Positions 43,833 to 51,299 of a stretch of 64,000 nt of DNA are shown here, in pieces. Each line of letters begins with the position of its first letter. Within the stretch, counting starts at the first letter, position 1. Location: assembly GCF_017357405.1 (NCBI RefSeq), contig NZ_CP071597.1, forward strand, positions 2,108,001 to 2,172,000, written 5' to 3'. The notes beneath the pieces were generated by a model. That model had not been told where the DNA came from and made no database searches. It was given only the letters and a program-made list of their open reading frames with translations. Origin of the DNA: Halomontanus rarus (GTDB taxonomy: Archaea > Halobacteriota > Halobacteria > Halobacteriales > Natrialbaceae). Both the position numbers and the translations under genes were made by a program.

Positions 43833-44900
43833 TCACACGACCGAATCGACGCCCATGAACAGGTCTCGAACGGCATCCGAGTCGTCGCCTCGAGACAGCG
43901 CGAGTAACAGTTTGAGCCGCGCCTTCCACGGCGGAAGGTCCCCGCCCGAGATCGCACCGGCCTCGAGCAGCGTCTTCCCGCCCCCGTCGCCGCCGTACAC
44001 GCCGGCCGTCGGTCCCGCGTGACACCGCGAGGTGAGCACGACCGGAACGCCGTCGTCGATCGCCGACTCGAGCGCCGCGCCGAGTTCCGCGGTCGTGTTT
44101 CCGAGGCCGGTACCGGCGACGACGAGTCCGTCCGCGCCCGTTTCGGTCTCGGTCCCGTTTTCGTCCGCGTTCTCGCTCTCACCCGCATTCGAGAGCGCTC
44201 GTTCGACTTGCCGCCCGTCGACGCCCAGCGCGTTCGTGACGATCTCGACGCGAACGTCGGGATCGATACGCACCGTCGCGTCCGGCATCGACGCCGAGTA
44301 ACTCCCGGGCTCTCGGAAGAACCGGAGTCCGTCCGGCGCGAACTCCCCGACAGGACCCGCACCGGGCGATTCGAAGGTCTCGAGTGCGCTCGTGTGACCC
44401 TTCACGACCCAGCGGGCGGCGTGGACGGTGTCGTTGAACGCCAGATAGACGCCGCCGCCGTCACGAACCCGATCGTGGGCTGCGGTTCGGACGGCCGCGA
44501 GCAGGTTCGTCGGACCGTCGGTTCCGAGCTGGTCGAACGAGCGCTGGGCGCCCGTGAAGACGACCGGGAGATTGGCGGTGGCCTCGCAGGCGAGGTCCAG
44601 CGCGTAAGCCGACTCGGCCATGGTATCGGTGCCGTGGGTGACGACGACGCCGTCGACGCCGTCGGCCGCCGCTCGATCGATCGCGTCGGCGAGGCGCTCG
44701 AGGGCCTCGCCGTTCATCTGGAAGCCCGAAACCTGACAGACGTTCTCGACGTCGATCGTCGCGTGATCGCCGATCTCGGGGACGGCGTCGACGAGATCGT
44801 CACCGGACTGTGAGGGTGTCTTTCCCGACTCACCGTCTTCCGCTTGCGAAGCCGTACTCGCGATGGTTCCGCCGGTGCTCGCGATTCGGACGTGTGGCAT
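43833..44900 (-). CDS. ansA: L-asparaginase
   Basis: Hydrolyses asparagine to aspartate and ammonia. The 355-residue type I/II asparaginase has the first active-site motif ASTGGTIAS (7-15, Thr12), the second VVVTHGTDTM (85-94, Thr91-Asp92) and a late R-C-H-x-G-P-T segment. An insert of E, N, D, T and G residues (about 245-265, GESENADENGTETETGADG) interrupts the C-terminal domain; it is encoded by GAGAAC/GAAACG-type repeats and absent from usual family members. The C-terminal KARLKLLLALSRG is typical. The ATG at 44900 follows a poor upstream extension. Confidence 0.92.
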   Translation of the reverse strand: MPHVRIASTGGTIASTASQAEDGESGKTPSQSGDDLVDAVPEIGDHATIDVENVCQVSGFQMNGEALERLADAIDRAAADGVDGVVVTHGTDTMAESAYALDLACEATANLPVVFTGAQRSFDQLGTDGPTNLLAAVRTAAHDRVRDGGGVYLAFNDTVHAARWVVKGHTSALETFESPGAGPVGEFAPDGLRFFREPGSYSASMPDATVRIDPDVRVEIVTNALGVDGRQVERALSNAGESENADENGTETETGADGLVVAGTGLGNTTAELGAALESAIDDGVPVVLTSRCHAGPTAGVYGGDGGGKTLLEAGAISGGDLPPWKARLKLLLALSRGDDSDAVRDLFMGVDSVV

Positions 44901-44997
44901 ACGTGGTCTCTCGACTCCGGAGCGGAAGTGTCTGTGTACGCGGCCTCGAGATGTTTCTATGAAAACACTTTTGATGGCCAAAATCTAACACGACGCT

Positions 44998-45279
44998 ATG
45001 GGCGATAGCCTCGCGAACGAACGGTTCGTTTCGACGTCGACGTGGTTCAGACTGGGTAGCGTAACAATGGAGACGGTGATCGCGCTCGCACTGCTCGCCA
45101 GCGCGGCGTCGCTGTTCGCCGTCTCGATCGGAGACCCCGAGATGGTCGCGCTGATCGGTGCCAGCGCAGTCGCACTGGTCCTGACTGGACTGGCCCTCGC
45201 CCGTCTGTTCACGTACCTCGAGATCAACGGGCTTCCGGTGATCGAAAACGGCCAGCACTCGCCGCGAGTAACCGACTAA
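44998..45279 (+). CDS. Small two-helix membrane protein (unknown)
   Basis: A 93-residue protein with two helices (about residues 25-44 and 48-72) and a short polar C-terminus. An alternative start lies at the ATG at 45067 (METVIALAL), which would leave little before the first helix; the first ATG has the TATA-like ACACTTTTGATGG about 25-35 bp upstream and is preferred. No family is recognised. Confidence 0.65.
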   Translation: MGDSLANERFVSTSTWFRLGSVTMETVIALALLASAASLFAVSIGDPEMVALIGASAVALVLTGLALARLFTYLEINGLPVIENGQHSPRVTD

Positions 45280-45300
45280 CGGTCACGTCTCGTTCGCATC

Positions 45301-45699
45301 TCACGAGTCCGTATTCGTCCGCGCCGGCGGCTCTCGACGAACGATTTTTCCGAACAGATCGCGGTTGTCCGCGACGAGTCGGTACAGCGGCTCGCGGATC
45401 CTGTCGCGGCGGGGAACGAGTCGAAACCCTTCGACCGGCCATCGAACTGGCGAGTCGACGCGAGCGAGCGCCTCCTCGATCGCTTCCCCACAGGAGTAGA
45501 CTGCGTCCTGCGTGAGGAGGTGTGCACACTCCTCGTACTCGTCCGGGAGCCGCGCTCGCTGGTCCGGCGTGAGTTCCGAGAAGCCGACGAGTTCGAACTC
45601 GCCGCGAGCGGCGGCGTACTCGGCACACCACGTACAGAACCCGCAGTCGTCGTCGTAGACGAGCCGCGCCGGCGGCTCGTCGGCCGTCCTCGTGACCAT
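45301..45699 (-). CDS. DCC family thiol-disulfide oxidoreductase-like protein (DUF393)
   Basis: A 132-residue protein with the DCC hallmark LVYDDDCGFCTWC, where Cys19-G-F-Cys22 is a thioredoxin-like redox pair at the start of a predicted helix. The D-E-C-A-H / SCGEAIEEAL segment and the C-terminal YRLVADNRDLFGKIV are typical of DUF393. It should be a thiol-disulfide oxidoreductase in the cytoplasm; the partner is unknown. Confidence 0.9.
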   Translation of the reverse strand: MVTRTADEPPARLVYDDDCGFCTWCAEYAAARGEFELVGFSELTPDQRARLPDEYEECAHLLTQDAVYSCGEAIEEALARVDSPVRWPVEGFRLVPRRDRIREPLYRLVADNRDLFGKIVRREPPARTNTDS

Positions 45700-45927
45700 A
45701 CGTGTACGACGGGACGTAGACGGAAAAGCGCCGGTCGGACCGTTTGGGTTACTCCGTCTTCGGGTCGGCCGCCAAACCGCCAGTAGGAGCAGCGGCGTCT
45801 CGATCGGATGGTATAAAAGCGCGTCCCGTCGTTGTGTCGTCACATTCGATCACCCCCGCTCACTCGTTGCGTTTTTAGGTCTCCCTAACTCGAGGGGCCT
45901 CGCGGACGGTACTTAAACCAGTGCGTA

Positions 45928-46288
<361 letters not shown>

Positions 46289-46514
46289 TCGGCTGTAGCG
46301 TTCTCTCGATTCCCGCTCGCGCCGACGGTCGCGAGAAGAACCGCACTCGCGAACCGACTTTCTCGTCGCAAACTGTCTGATGACAGCGAACAGTGGGTCG
46401 ACGGTCACACGGCGGTCGGACGGTCGGCGACGTTCAGTGGGGACTCCCGTTCTCGAGGTCAGCGCCAGTATCAGTGTGACGAAATCGACCGCTCGCTATC
46501 GACGGAAACGTCGC

Positions 46515-46679
46515 TTACTCGGCACGGTCGACGTCGACCTGTTCTTTCAACGCCTCGAGACCGTCGGCCTCGGCGAGTTCCTGCAACCGCTCCCGGAAGT
46601 GGGTTTCGCAGAGCCCGACCTTGACGCCCTCCGTTTCGGCGGCAAAGGCAGCCTCGCGGTCGCAGTAGTGGCAGTTCAT
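46515..46679 (-). CDS. Small zinc-finger protein (DUF6757-like)
   Basis: A 54-residue protein: MNCHYCDREAAFAAETEGVK, then VGLCETHFRERLQEL and a C-terminal helix ending DVDRAE. Cys3, Cys6, Cys24 and His27 form a likely zinc site. It matches a small haloarchaeal family I know as DUF6757. It is too short to appear in length-limited gene calls, but a TATA-like GGCTTAAATGCG at 46701-46712 lies 22-33 bp before its ATG. Function is unknown. Confidence 0.85.
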   Translation of the reverse strand: MNCHYCDREAAFAAETEGVKVGLCETHFRERLQELAEADGLEALKEQVDVDRAE

Positions 46680-46700
46680 ACGTGCGTCTATGGGTGGCGT

Positions 46701-46712
46701 CGCATTTAAGCC
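46701..46712 (-). promoter_or_regulatory. TATA box of the DUF6757-like gene
   Basis: Minus-strand GGCTTAAATGCG lies 22-33 bp before the start codon at 46679, supporting this small gene. Confidence 0.55.
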
Positions 46713-46737
46713 TCGCCTTATCGGCCATCAACGGGTG

Positions 46738-47514
46738 TCAGACGGACAACAACAGGCGTTGAAACGCGGGTTCCGAGAGCCCCGCGAGTCCGAGTCGATC
46801 GTCGTGGGCGTCGCTGCCCGCAGTGGCGAGCAGGTCGTGTCGATCGATCGCCCGATCGATCGGCCGATAGTCGACGTCCCGACCGTACGGGTAGTCGCGT
46901 TCGACGGCGTCGAGGTCCGCCGTCAGCTCGAGCGCGACCGCCGGATCGTCGTATCGCAGCGGGTGAGCCAGCGAGACGACTCGACAGGCGGCGGCCAACA
47001 GTCGCCGACCCTCCTCGAACGTCGGAATCTCCCGCGGAGCGTAACACGGCCCGTCGTTTCCGATGAGATCGGCGAACGCACCCTGATAGTCGTAGGCCGT
47101 GTCTGGGTGGGCGTCGATCGCGCGAGCGATGTGTGGACGGCCCAGTCCGTCCTCGATGTCGACGTCGAGGTCGACGCCGAGTCGATCCTCGACGCACTCG
47201 ACGATGGCTCGCCCCCGCTCGCGACGGTTCCGCTGGATGCGGGCGCAGGCGTCCTCCAGGGCGGTCGTCGGTTCGACGCCGTATCCCAGCAGATCCACGC
47301 GGATCCCCGACGGAGCTTGCACGCGGAGTTCGATTCCGTGGACGAGCGTAACGCCGTCGCGTTCGACGATCGGCTCCGAGAACGGCTGCAGACGATCGTG
47401 GTCGGTCACGCCGACGACGGGAACGTCGGCGTCGCGAGCGGCGTCGGGAACGGCTTCGAGCGAGAGCGACCCGTCCGAGCGAGTCGTGTGAACGTGGAGA
47501 TCGGCGTAGGGCAT
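46738..47514 (-). CDS. PHP-domain phosphoesterase
   Basis: A 258-residue PHP protein. The metal-binding motifs are DLHVHTTRSDGS (residues 5-16), GVTDHDR (about 35-41), GIELR (about 60-64) and LLATAGSDAHDDR (about 229-241). PHP proteins of this small type are phosphatases or RNase AM-like (trpH/yciV) 3',5'-nucleotide or RNA 5'-end phosphatases. All metal ligands appear intact. It is monocistronic. Confidence 0.92.
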   Translation of the reverse strand: MPYADLHVHTTRSDGSLSLEAVPDAARDADVPVVGVTDHDRLQPFSEPIVERDGVTLVHGIELRVQAPSGIRVDLLGYGVEPTTALEDACARIQRNRRERGRAIVECVEDRLGVDLDVDIEDGLGRPHIARAIDAHPDTAYDYQGAFADLIGNDGPCYAPREIPTFEEGRRLLAAACRVVSLAHPLRYDDPAVALELTADLDAVERDYPYGRDVDYRPIDRAIDRHDLLATAGSDAHDDRLGLAGLSEPAFQRLLLSV

Positions 47515-47630
47515 GACGGACTCGAGTATCGGGCGCCGTAAAGCCGTTTCCTCGTCGATACGCCTCGGTATCCGGTGGCGATTAAGGAGACTAAGGTCTA
47601 CACACGACCTGAAGGTTATTTATGGACAAT

Positions 47631-47641
47631 GTTTATAATTA
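47631..47641 (+). promoter_or_regulatory. TATA box of the DUF5789-like gene
   Basis: GTTTATAATTA lies 24-34 bp before the ATG at 47665 and decides against the longer open frame upstream. Confidence 0.6.
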
Positions 47642-47664
47642 TCGTTCACACCTATTCGGGTGTA

Positions 47665-47952
47665 ATGCAGCTCAACCGAACCGACGCGCTCGTCGATGCG
47701 CACGAGTATCCCGCGACCACCGAGGAACTGATCGAGGCCTACGGCGATCGCCGCCTCGAACTCCAGAACGGCTCCGAGACGGTCGGGGAGGTACTCGCTC
47801 GCCTCGAGAACGAGACCTTCGAATCGGCGGAGGAAGCCGTCGCCGCCATCTACTCGGCGGTGAGTGACAAGGCCATCGGGCGCGTCGGGTACAGCGACCG
47901 CGACCCGACGCCGCCGGGGAGCCCGTACGCACCCGACGTCGTGTCCTTCTGA
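47665..47952 (+). CDS. DUF5789 family protein
   Basis: A 95-residue acidic protein with the haloarchaeal DUF5789 pattern: DALVDAHEYPATTEELIEAYGDRRLELQNGSETVGEVLARL (by position about residues 8-48), an AIYSAVSDKAIGRVGYSDRD segment and a Pro-rich ending. The short N-terminal part resembles a small regulator or DNA-binding protein, but the role is unknown. The strong TATA box upstream sets the start. Confidence 0.8.
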   Translation: MQLNRTDALVDAHEYPATTEELIEAYGDRRLELQNGSETVGEVLARLENETFESAEEAVAAIYSAVSDKAIGRVGYSDRDPTPPGSPYAPDVVSF

Positions 47953-48177
47953 GGCGTCGTCTCTCTCCCTTTTCGATCGAGTGCCCGAACCAAGCCAGTG
48001 ATAGCACTTCGACGCGTCTCGTGTCGCTCGAGTTTCGAACTCGACTGAGCGCCGAGTGAACGACGAGACCGACTGAGCCGCGAAAGCAGTCGACTCATAC
48101 GGTTTGTTGTCCCTGAGTTACCAGTGCAACTGCAGATCGATCGCGGTTGCGCCGGAGCTGATTTGCAGGTGCCCGAA

Positions 48178-49212
48178 TCAGTCGACGAACTCGAGTGCGT
48201 CCCCGAGATCGAGCGGGACCGACCCCTTCCGGTAACCTTCGATGTGGCCGTTCGGTCGAGCCCGATAGACCACGGCGGGTCGGTGGCGAACGTCGGGCTG
48301 TTCGCCGCGGACCGGCGCCCACTGGTCGTCGCGGAAACTCGAGCAGTCGACGAAGAGGACCGCGCCGCCGCCGTGTTCGGCCAGTTGTCCGCTGGTCTTC
48401 GTCTCGGCGGTATCCCTGACGGCGGCGACCGGTCCCGACGCCGCGCGGTTGTTCGGCGGCTGCGGACGGGTGACTTCGACGAGGACGTTCGTCTCGGCGT
48501 CGGTCGCCCGATAGTCGAGGGAGTGTCCGGTCGTCACCTCGATCTCCGGGACCACGTCGTAGCCCGCGTCGACGAGGATCTTCGCGGCGATGAACTCGCC
48601 CATCGCGGCGCTCATACGCACGCGATCGACGTGGTTGCTGGTCCCGAGTTTCCCGGACATGACGTCGCGGTACTCGTCGAGCGTTCCGGTCGCGAAGAAG
48701 TCCTCGAAGAACCGGGTCGTCTCTCTGCGACCGGCGTCGGGAAACCCGGCTGCGTGCTCGCGGAAGAAACTGCGCGTCGACTCGCGGCCGTCTTTGGACA
48801 TGAACACCGGGAGGAAGAACCACGAGATGTGCGGATAGTCGGCGAGCCACGGGTCCTCCTCGTGGAGGGTCGCGAGGAGCTCTCGCTGGGCCCATCGGGC
48901 GACCTGATAGGGGATCTCCTCCCAGCCGAACTTGTCGGTCTTCCAGAGCGCGCTCGGCGTTTCGGTGTTACCCATCCAGTAGGCCTCGCCGTTCCGCCGG
49001 GCGAACAGCGCGAGATCCCCGTTGGCCATCTCGAACCGATGGGTCTCCCAGTCGCCGCTGATGGCGAACCACGGGGAGACGGCTCGAGCGCCGATGTTGC
49101 TCCGAAGCGGTTGCAGGATCTGCTGGCGAACCCGTTGCTCGCTCCAGGACTCGGGCGAATAGCGAAAGCGAAGTGGCCGCGCCACGGGATATTTTACGGG
49201 TGGCGAAGGCAT
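48178..49212 (-). CDS. DUF5784 family protein
   Basis: A 344-residue soluble protein matching the haloarchaeal DUF5784 family: PLRFRYSPESWSEQRVRQQILQPL near the N-terminus, FEMANGDLALFARRNGEAYWMGNTETPSALW (about residues 57-87 by position) and a C-terminal domain. In that domain GHSLDYRATDAETNVLVEVTRPQPP (about 250-274 by position) resembles a nuclease-type core (Asp, then E-V-T where PD-(D/E)xK enzymes have E-x-K). The missing Lys makes nuclease activity doubtful. The ATG at 49212 is chosen over a start 9 codons upstream. It is divergent from the DUF5786 gene. Confidence 0.8.
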   Translation of the reverse strand: MPSPPVKYPVARPLRFRYSPESWSEQRVRQQILQPLRSNIGARAVSPWFAISGDWETHRFEMANGDLALFARRNGEAYWMGNTETPSALWKTDKFGWEEIPYQVARWAQRELLATLHEEDPWLADYPHISWFFLPVFMSKDGRESTRSFFREHAAGFPDAGRRETTRFFEDFFATGTLDEYRDVMSGKLGTSNHVDRVRMSAAMGEFIAAKILVDAGYDVVPEIEVTTGHSLDYRATDAETNVLVEVTRPQPPNNRAASGPVAAVRDTAETKTSGQLAEHGGGAVLFVDCSSFRDDQWAPVRGEQPDVRHRPAVVYRARPNGHIEGYRKGSVPLDLGDALEFVD

Positions 49213-49265
49213 ACGTCTTGCCTTTAGCCGCAAGGCCACGACGACGCCGATAATGTGTATGACCG

Positions 49266-49279
49266 TTACATTAATATGG
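49266..49279 (+). promoter_or_regulatory. TATA-like box of the DUF5786 gene
   Basis: TTACATTAATATGG lies about 30-43 bp before the ATG at 49309, between two divergent genes. Confidence 0.45.
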
Positions 49280-49308
49280 CACTCGTGCCTACTATGTGTG
49301 TACTTACC

Positions 49309-49482
49309 ATGTCAATGGGTGCCTATGACGAAGCAGAACACGAGCGCCGCGAAAAACAGGTCTCGAGGGTGGATACCGACTTCGACGACGAACGGACGAT
49401 CTACCACGGGAAAGTCGAATACGACTCGGGGGAGTCCGCCGAGGCGCTCCTGAACAAGTTCGAGGAGATCAAGTCGAACTAG
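49309..49482 (+). CDS. DUF5786 family small protein
   Basis: A 57-residue protein, MSMGAYDEAEHERREKQVSR then DTDFDDERTIYHGKVEYDSG and a helical end (AEALLNKFEEIKSN). It matches the haloarchaeal DUF5786 family, which is nearly universal in Halobacteria. Earlier in-frame starts exist at 49255 but the TATA-like box lies downstream of them. Function is unknown. Confidence 0.85.
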   Translation: MSMGAYDEAEHERREKQVSRVDTDFDDERTIYHGKVEYDSGESAEALLNKFEEIKSN

Positions 49483-49589
49483 TGTCGGATCGTCGGTTAC
49501 TTCTGCAGGTCGCGGTCCGTATCCCCCGCGACCACTGCTCACTACTCGTTCTCTCGGAGCGACGGCGCCGAACTGCAGGTACGGTCCAC

Positions 49590-49714
49590 TAGAGCAGCCA
49601 CTGAAAGTCGATGCACACCTGATCGCACGACAGCAGCGCGGTTCGGAGCGAACACCGCGAGCGAGAACCGCGGACTGTGCGATGGGTGTGTAAATCGTTT
49701 CAGTCGTTACTATA
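49590..49714 (-). repeat. 125-bp MITE-like element, copy B
   Basis: The second copy, on the minus strand, of the element at 5274-5398. It has the same length and 84% identity by hand alignment. Its terminal inverted repeats are TAGAGCAGCCACTGAAA on the plus strand at 49590-49606 and TATAGTAACGACTGAAA on the minus strand at 49714-49698 (13/17 match). The central CGCGGTTC / GAACCGCG hairpin is perfectly kept. It lies between convergent genes: 27 bp beyond the end of the YkgJ-like gene and about 107 bp from the end of the DUF5786 gene, so it is not in a promoter here. Confidence 0.7.
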
Positions 49715-49741
49715 GCGCTGTCGAGGACTGCACAACTCGAG

Positions 49742-50677
49742 TCAGTCGGTGCCTTCACAGCCGTCTCCCTCCGTCTCGAGTCCGTCCCAGCCGGGGGTCG
49801 ACGGCGCGCCGCGGGCGTCTTCGACGTCGCTCGCGAGTCCGGCGTCGGGTGACGTCTCGTCCGCGAGCCGACCCCACTCGTCGATCGCCCGTCCGATCCA
49901 CGAATCGGCCTCGAGAACCCGCTCTCTCGCCCGTTCGTAGTGGTGGTCGGAGATCGCGAAGGTCCCCGGACTCGAGGCGGCGGCGGTCGCGACGAACTCG
50001 GCGCGATCGGCGGGCGTCGATGCGTCGCGAGCGACGCGGTCGACGAGCCCCTCGAGCGCCTCGGGTTCGGGGTGCGTGAACAGCTTCTGACCGATCGCCT
50101 GCGGCCCCAGGAGGAGCCCCGAGCGGTCGTCCTCGTCGCCCGGATCGTCGTCGAGCAGTCGGTTCCCGCCGACGGCGTCCTCGACGCGCTCGCACTCGGT
50201 CTCCTGCTCGAGCGCGAGGTTGTGCGCGGGATAGTCCGCACACTCCTCGGGGTACAGATCGTCGCCGTGAATCCGACACTGCAGCGTCGACGGATCGAGG
50301 AAGACGCAGGTCGGGAGCCAGGCGGGCTCCTCGCGGTCGAACGGCGCGACCGGTTTGGGCGGCTTCCGAAGCCCGACGAAGAAGGCGGGTCGGCCGGCGA
50401 CCGCGGCGACCCGGTGGCCGTCGATCTCGAGGCTGTCGTCGTCGCGCTCGAGGTCGGCCTCCCAGAGTCGCGGCGTCAGCGCGTCGCCGAGGCCGGCTTC
50501 GAGGAACGTACGGATTTCGTCGCGGGTGAGCGCGACGAGGTTGTAGGTATCGTCGAGGGGGGCTCGCGGACCGCGCCGTTCGTGGTCGAAACCGGTCGGT
50601 TCGGCGTCGCGCTGGCCGTCGACCAGCGGCCGCCAGTCGAGACAGCAGCCAGCGCACCCGACACAGTTCACCTCCAT
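49742..50677 (-). CDS. YkgJ-family cysteine-cluster protein
   Basis: A 311-residue protein with the zinc/iron-chelating CxxCxxCC cluster: CVGCAGCC at residues 5-12, later CVFLDPSTLQCRIHGDDLYPEECADYP (by position about 118-144) with C, C and C. This is the YkgJ-type domain thought to bind a metal, possibly an Fe-S cluster. The C-terminal ~130 residues are haloarchaeal-specific and acidic. The ATG at 50677 places the cluster at the N-terminus as usual. Role unknown. Confidence 0.9.
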   Translation of the reverse strand: MEVNCVGCAGCCLDWRPLVDGQRDAEPTGFDHERRGPRAPLDDTYNLVALTRDEIRTFLEAGLGDALTPRLWEADLERDDDSLEIDGHRVAAVAGRPAFFVGLRKPPKPVAPFDREEPAWLPTCVFLDPSTLQCRIHGDDLYPEECADYPAHNLALEQETECERVEDAVGGNRLLDDDPGDEDDRSGLLLGPQAIGQKLFTHPEPEALEGLVDRVARDASTPADRAEFVATAAASSPGTFAISDHHYERARERVLEADSWIGRAIDEWGRLADETSPDAGLASDVEDARGAPSTPGWDGLETEGDGCEGTD

Positions 50678-50756
50678 GACAGTGAGAACGATCCCCACAC
50701 CCATAACGATGTGCGACGGGGGAACGACTTTCAGCACCCGTTACTGATAGGAGAAC

Positions 50757-51008
50757 ATGGCAAAGGAGTCCTGCGACGGTTGCGGCCGCACGATCACAGT
50801 CGCGGGCGGTATCGCCAACATCTGGTCGTTCTCGAACCAGCCTAGCACCGGTATCATGCTCGAGTTCGAGGACGGGTCGGACCATCTGCTGTGTTATCCC
50901 TGTATCGAACAGTTGCCGGACGATCCGAGCGAAGCCGACGTCGCGGCGCTCGAGGAGTACGATCCCGAGGCAGATGCGGATACGGATGCGGATACGAGCG
51001 AAAACTGA
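50757..51008 (+). CDS. Small zinc-finger protein (DUF7561-like)
   Basis: An 83-residue protein with CDGCGRTITVAGGIANIW at the start (Cys6, Cys9) and LLCYPCIEQLP (Cys46, Cys49), a four-cysteine zinc site on a small beta-rich domain, followed by an acidic tail (EADADTDADTSEN). It resembles a small haloarchaeal family labelled DUF7561; I am not certain of the number. A Shine-Dalgarno-like AGGAGA lies just before the ATG, in contrast to most genes here. Confidence 0.75.
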   Translation: MAKESCDGCGRTITVAGGIANIWSFSNQPSTGIMLEFEDGSDHLLCYPCIEQLPDDPSEADVAALEEYDPEADADTDADTSEN

Positions 51009-51060
51009 CGGCTCGAGGGTCTCGTACTCGAGGTTCGAGAACCGGCGAAAAGCGACGAAC

Positions 51061-51149
51061 GGAAGGGGTGGGATTCGAACGCCACGAGGCCGAACGGCCT
51101 CCGCGGAACCAGAGGGCTCCACGGTGCTCTTCCGCTGAGCGACCCTTCC
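51061..51149 (-). ncRNA. tRNA-like RNA with extended hairpin instead of an anticodon arm
   Basis: An 89-nt minus-strand sequence that folds like a tRNA but not fully. The acceptor stem is GGAAGGG / CCCTTCC (7 bp, discriminator G). The D arm is TCGCTCAGCGGAAGAGC with a 4-bp stem and GG in the loop. The T loop GTTCGAATC is canonical, but its stem needs a bulged C (GTGG-C-G / CCCAC). A long variable arm AGGCC-GTTC-GGCCT is present. In place of the anticodon arm (51101-51124) is a 10-bp hairpin, CCGTGGAGCC / GGTTCCGCGG, with a CTCT tetraloop, so no seven-base anticodon loop forms. An intron-containing or decayed tRNA is the alternative. No CCA is encoded. Confidence 0.55.
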
Positions 51150-51265
51150 CGTCTCACAGGTAGGCGGGGATCGCATTAGTAATCGGCCGCCTACCGTGTC
51201 CGTAGGTGGCGCTTTCGTCCGGCGGTTCCGTCTCGAGTCGGATTCGCCGACCGCGAGAGTCCGGA

Positions 51266-51277
51266 GCCTTTAGGGCG
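51266..51277 (+). promoter_or_regulatory. TATA-like box of the XPD-family helicase gene
   Basis: GCCTTTAGGGCG lies 23-34 bp before the GTG at 51300, supporting the GTG start. Confidence 0.45.
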
Positions 51278-51299
51278 TCCCCGCACGCGGTCTCCAACG

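Noticed and set aside
46380..46709. 109-codon plus-strand frame opposite the DUF6757-like gene
   Set aside because: The minus strand encodes a zinc-finger protein with its own TATA box; the plus frame has no matching features.
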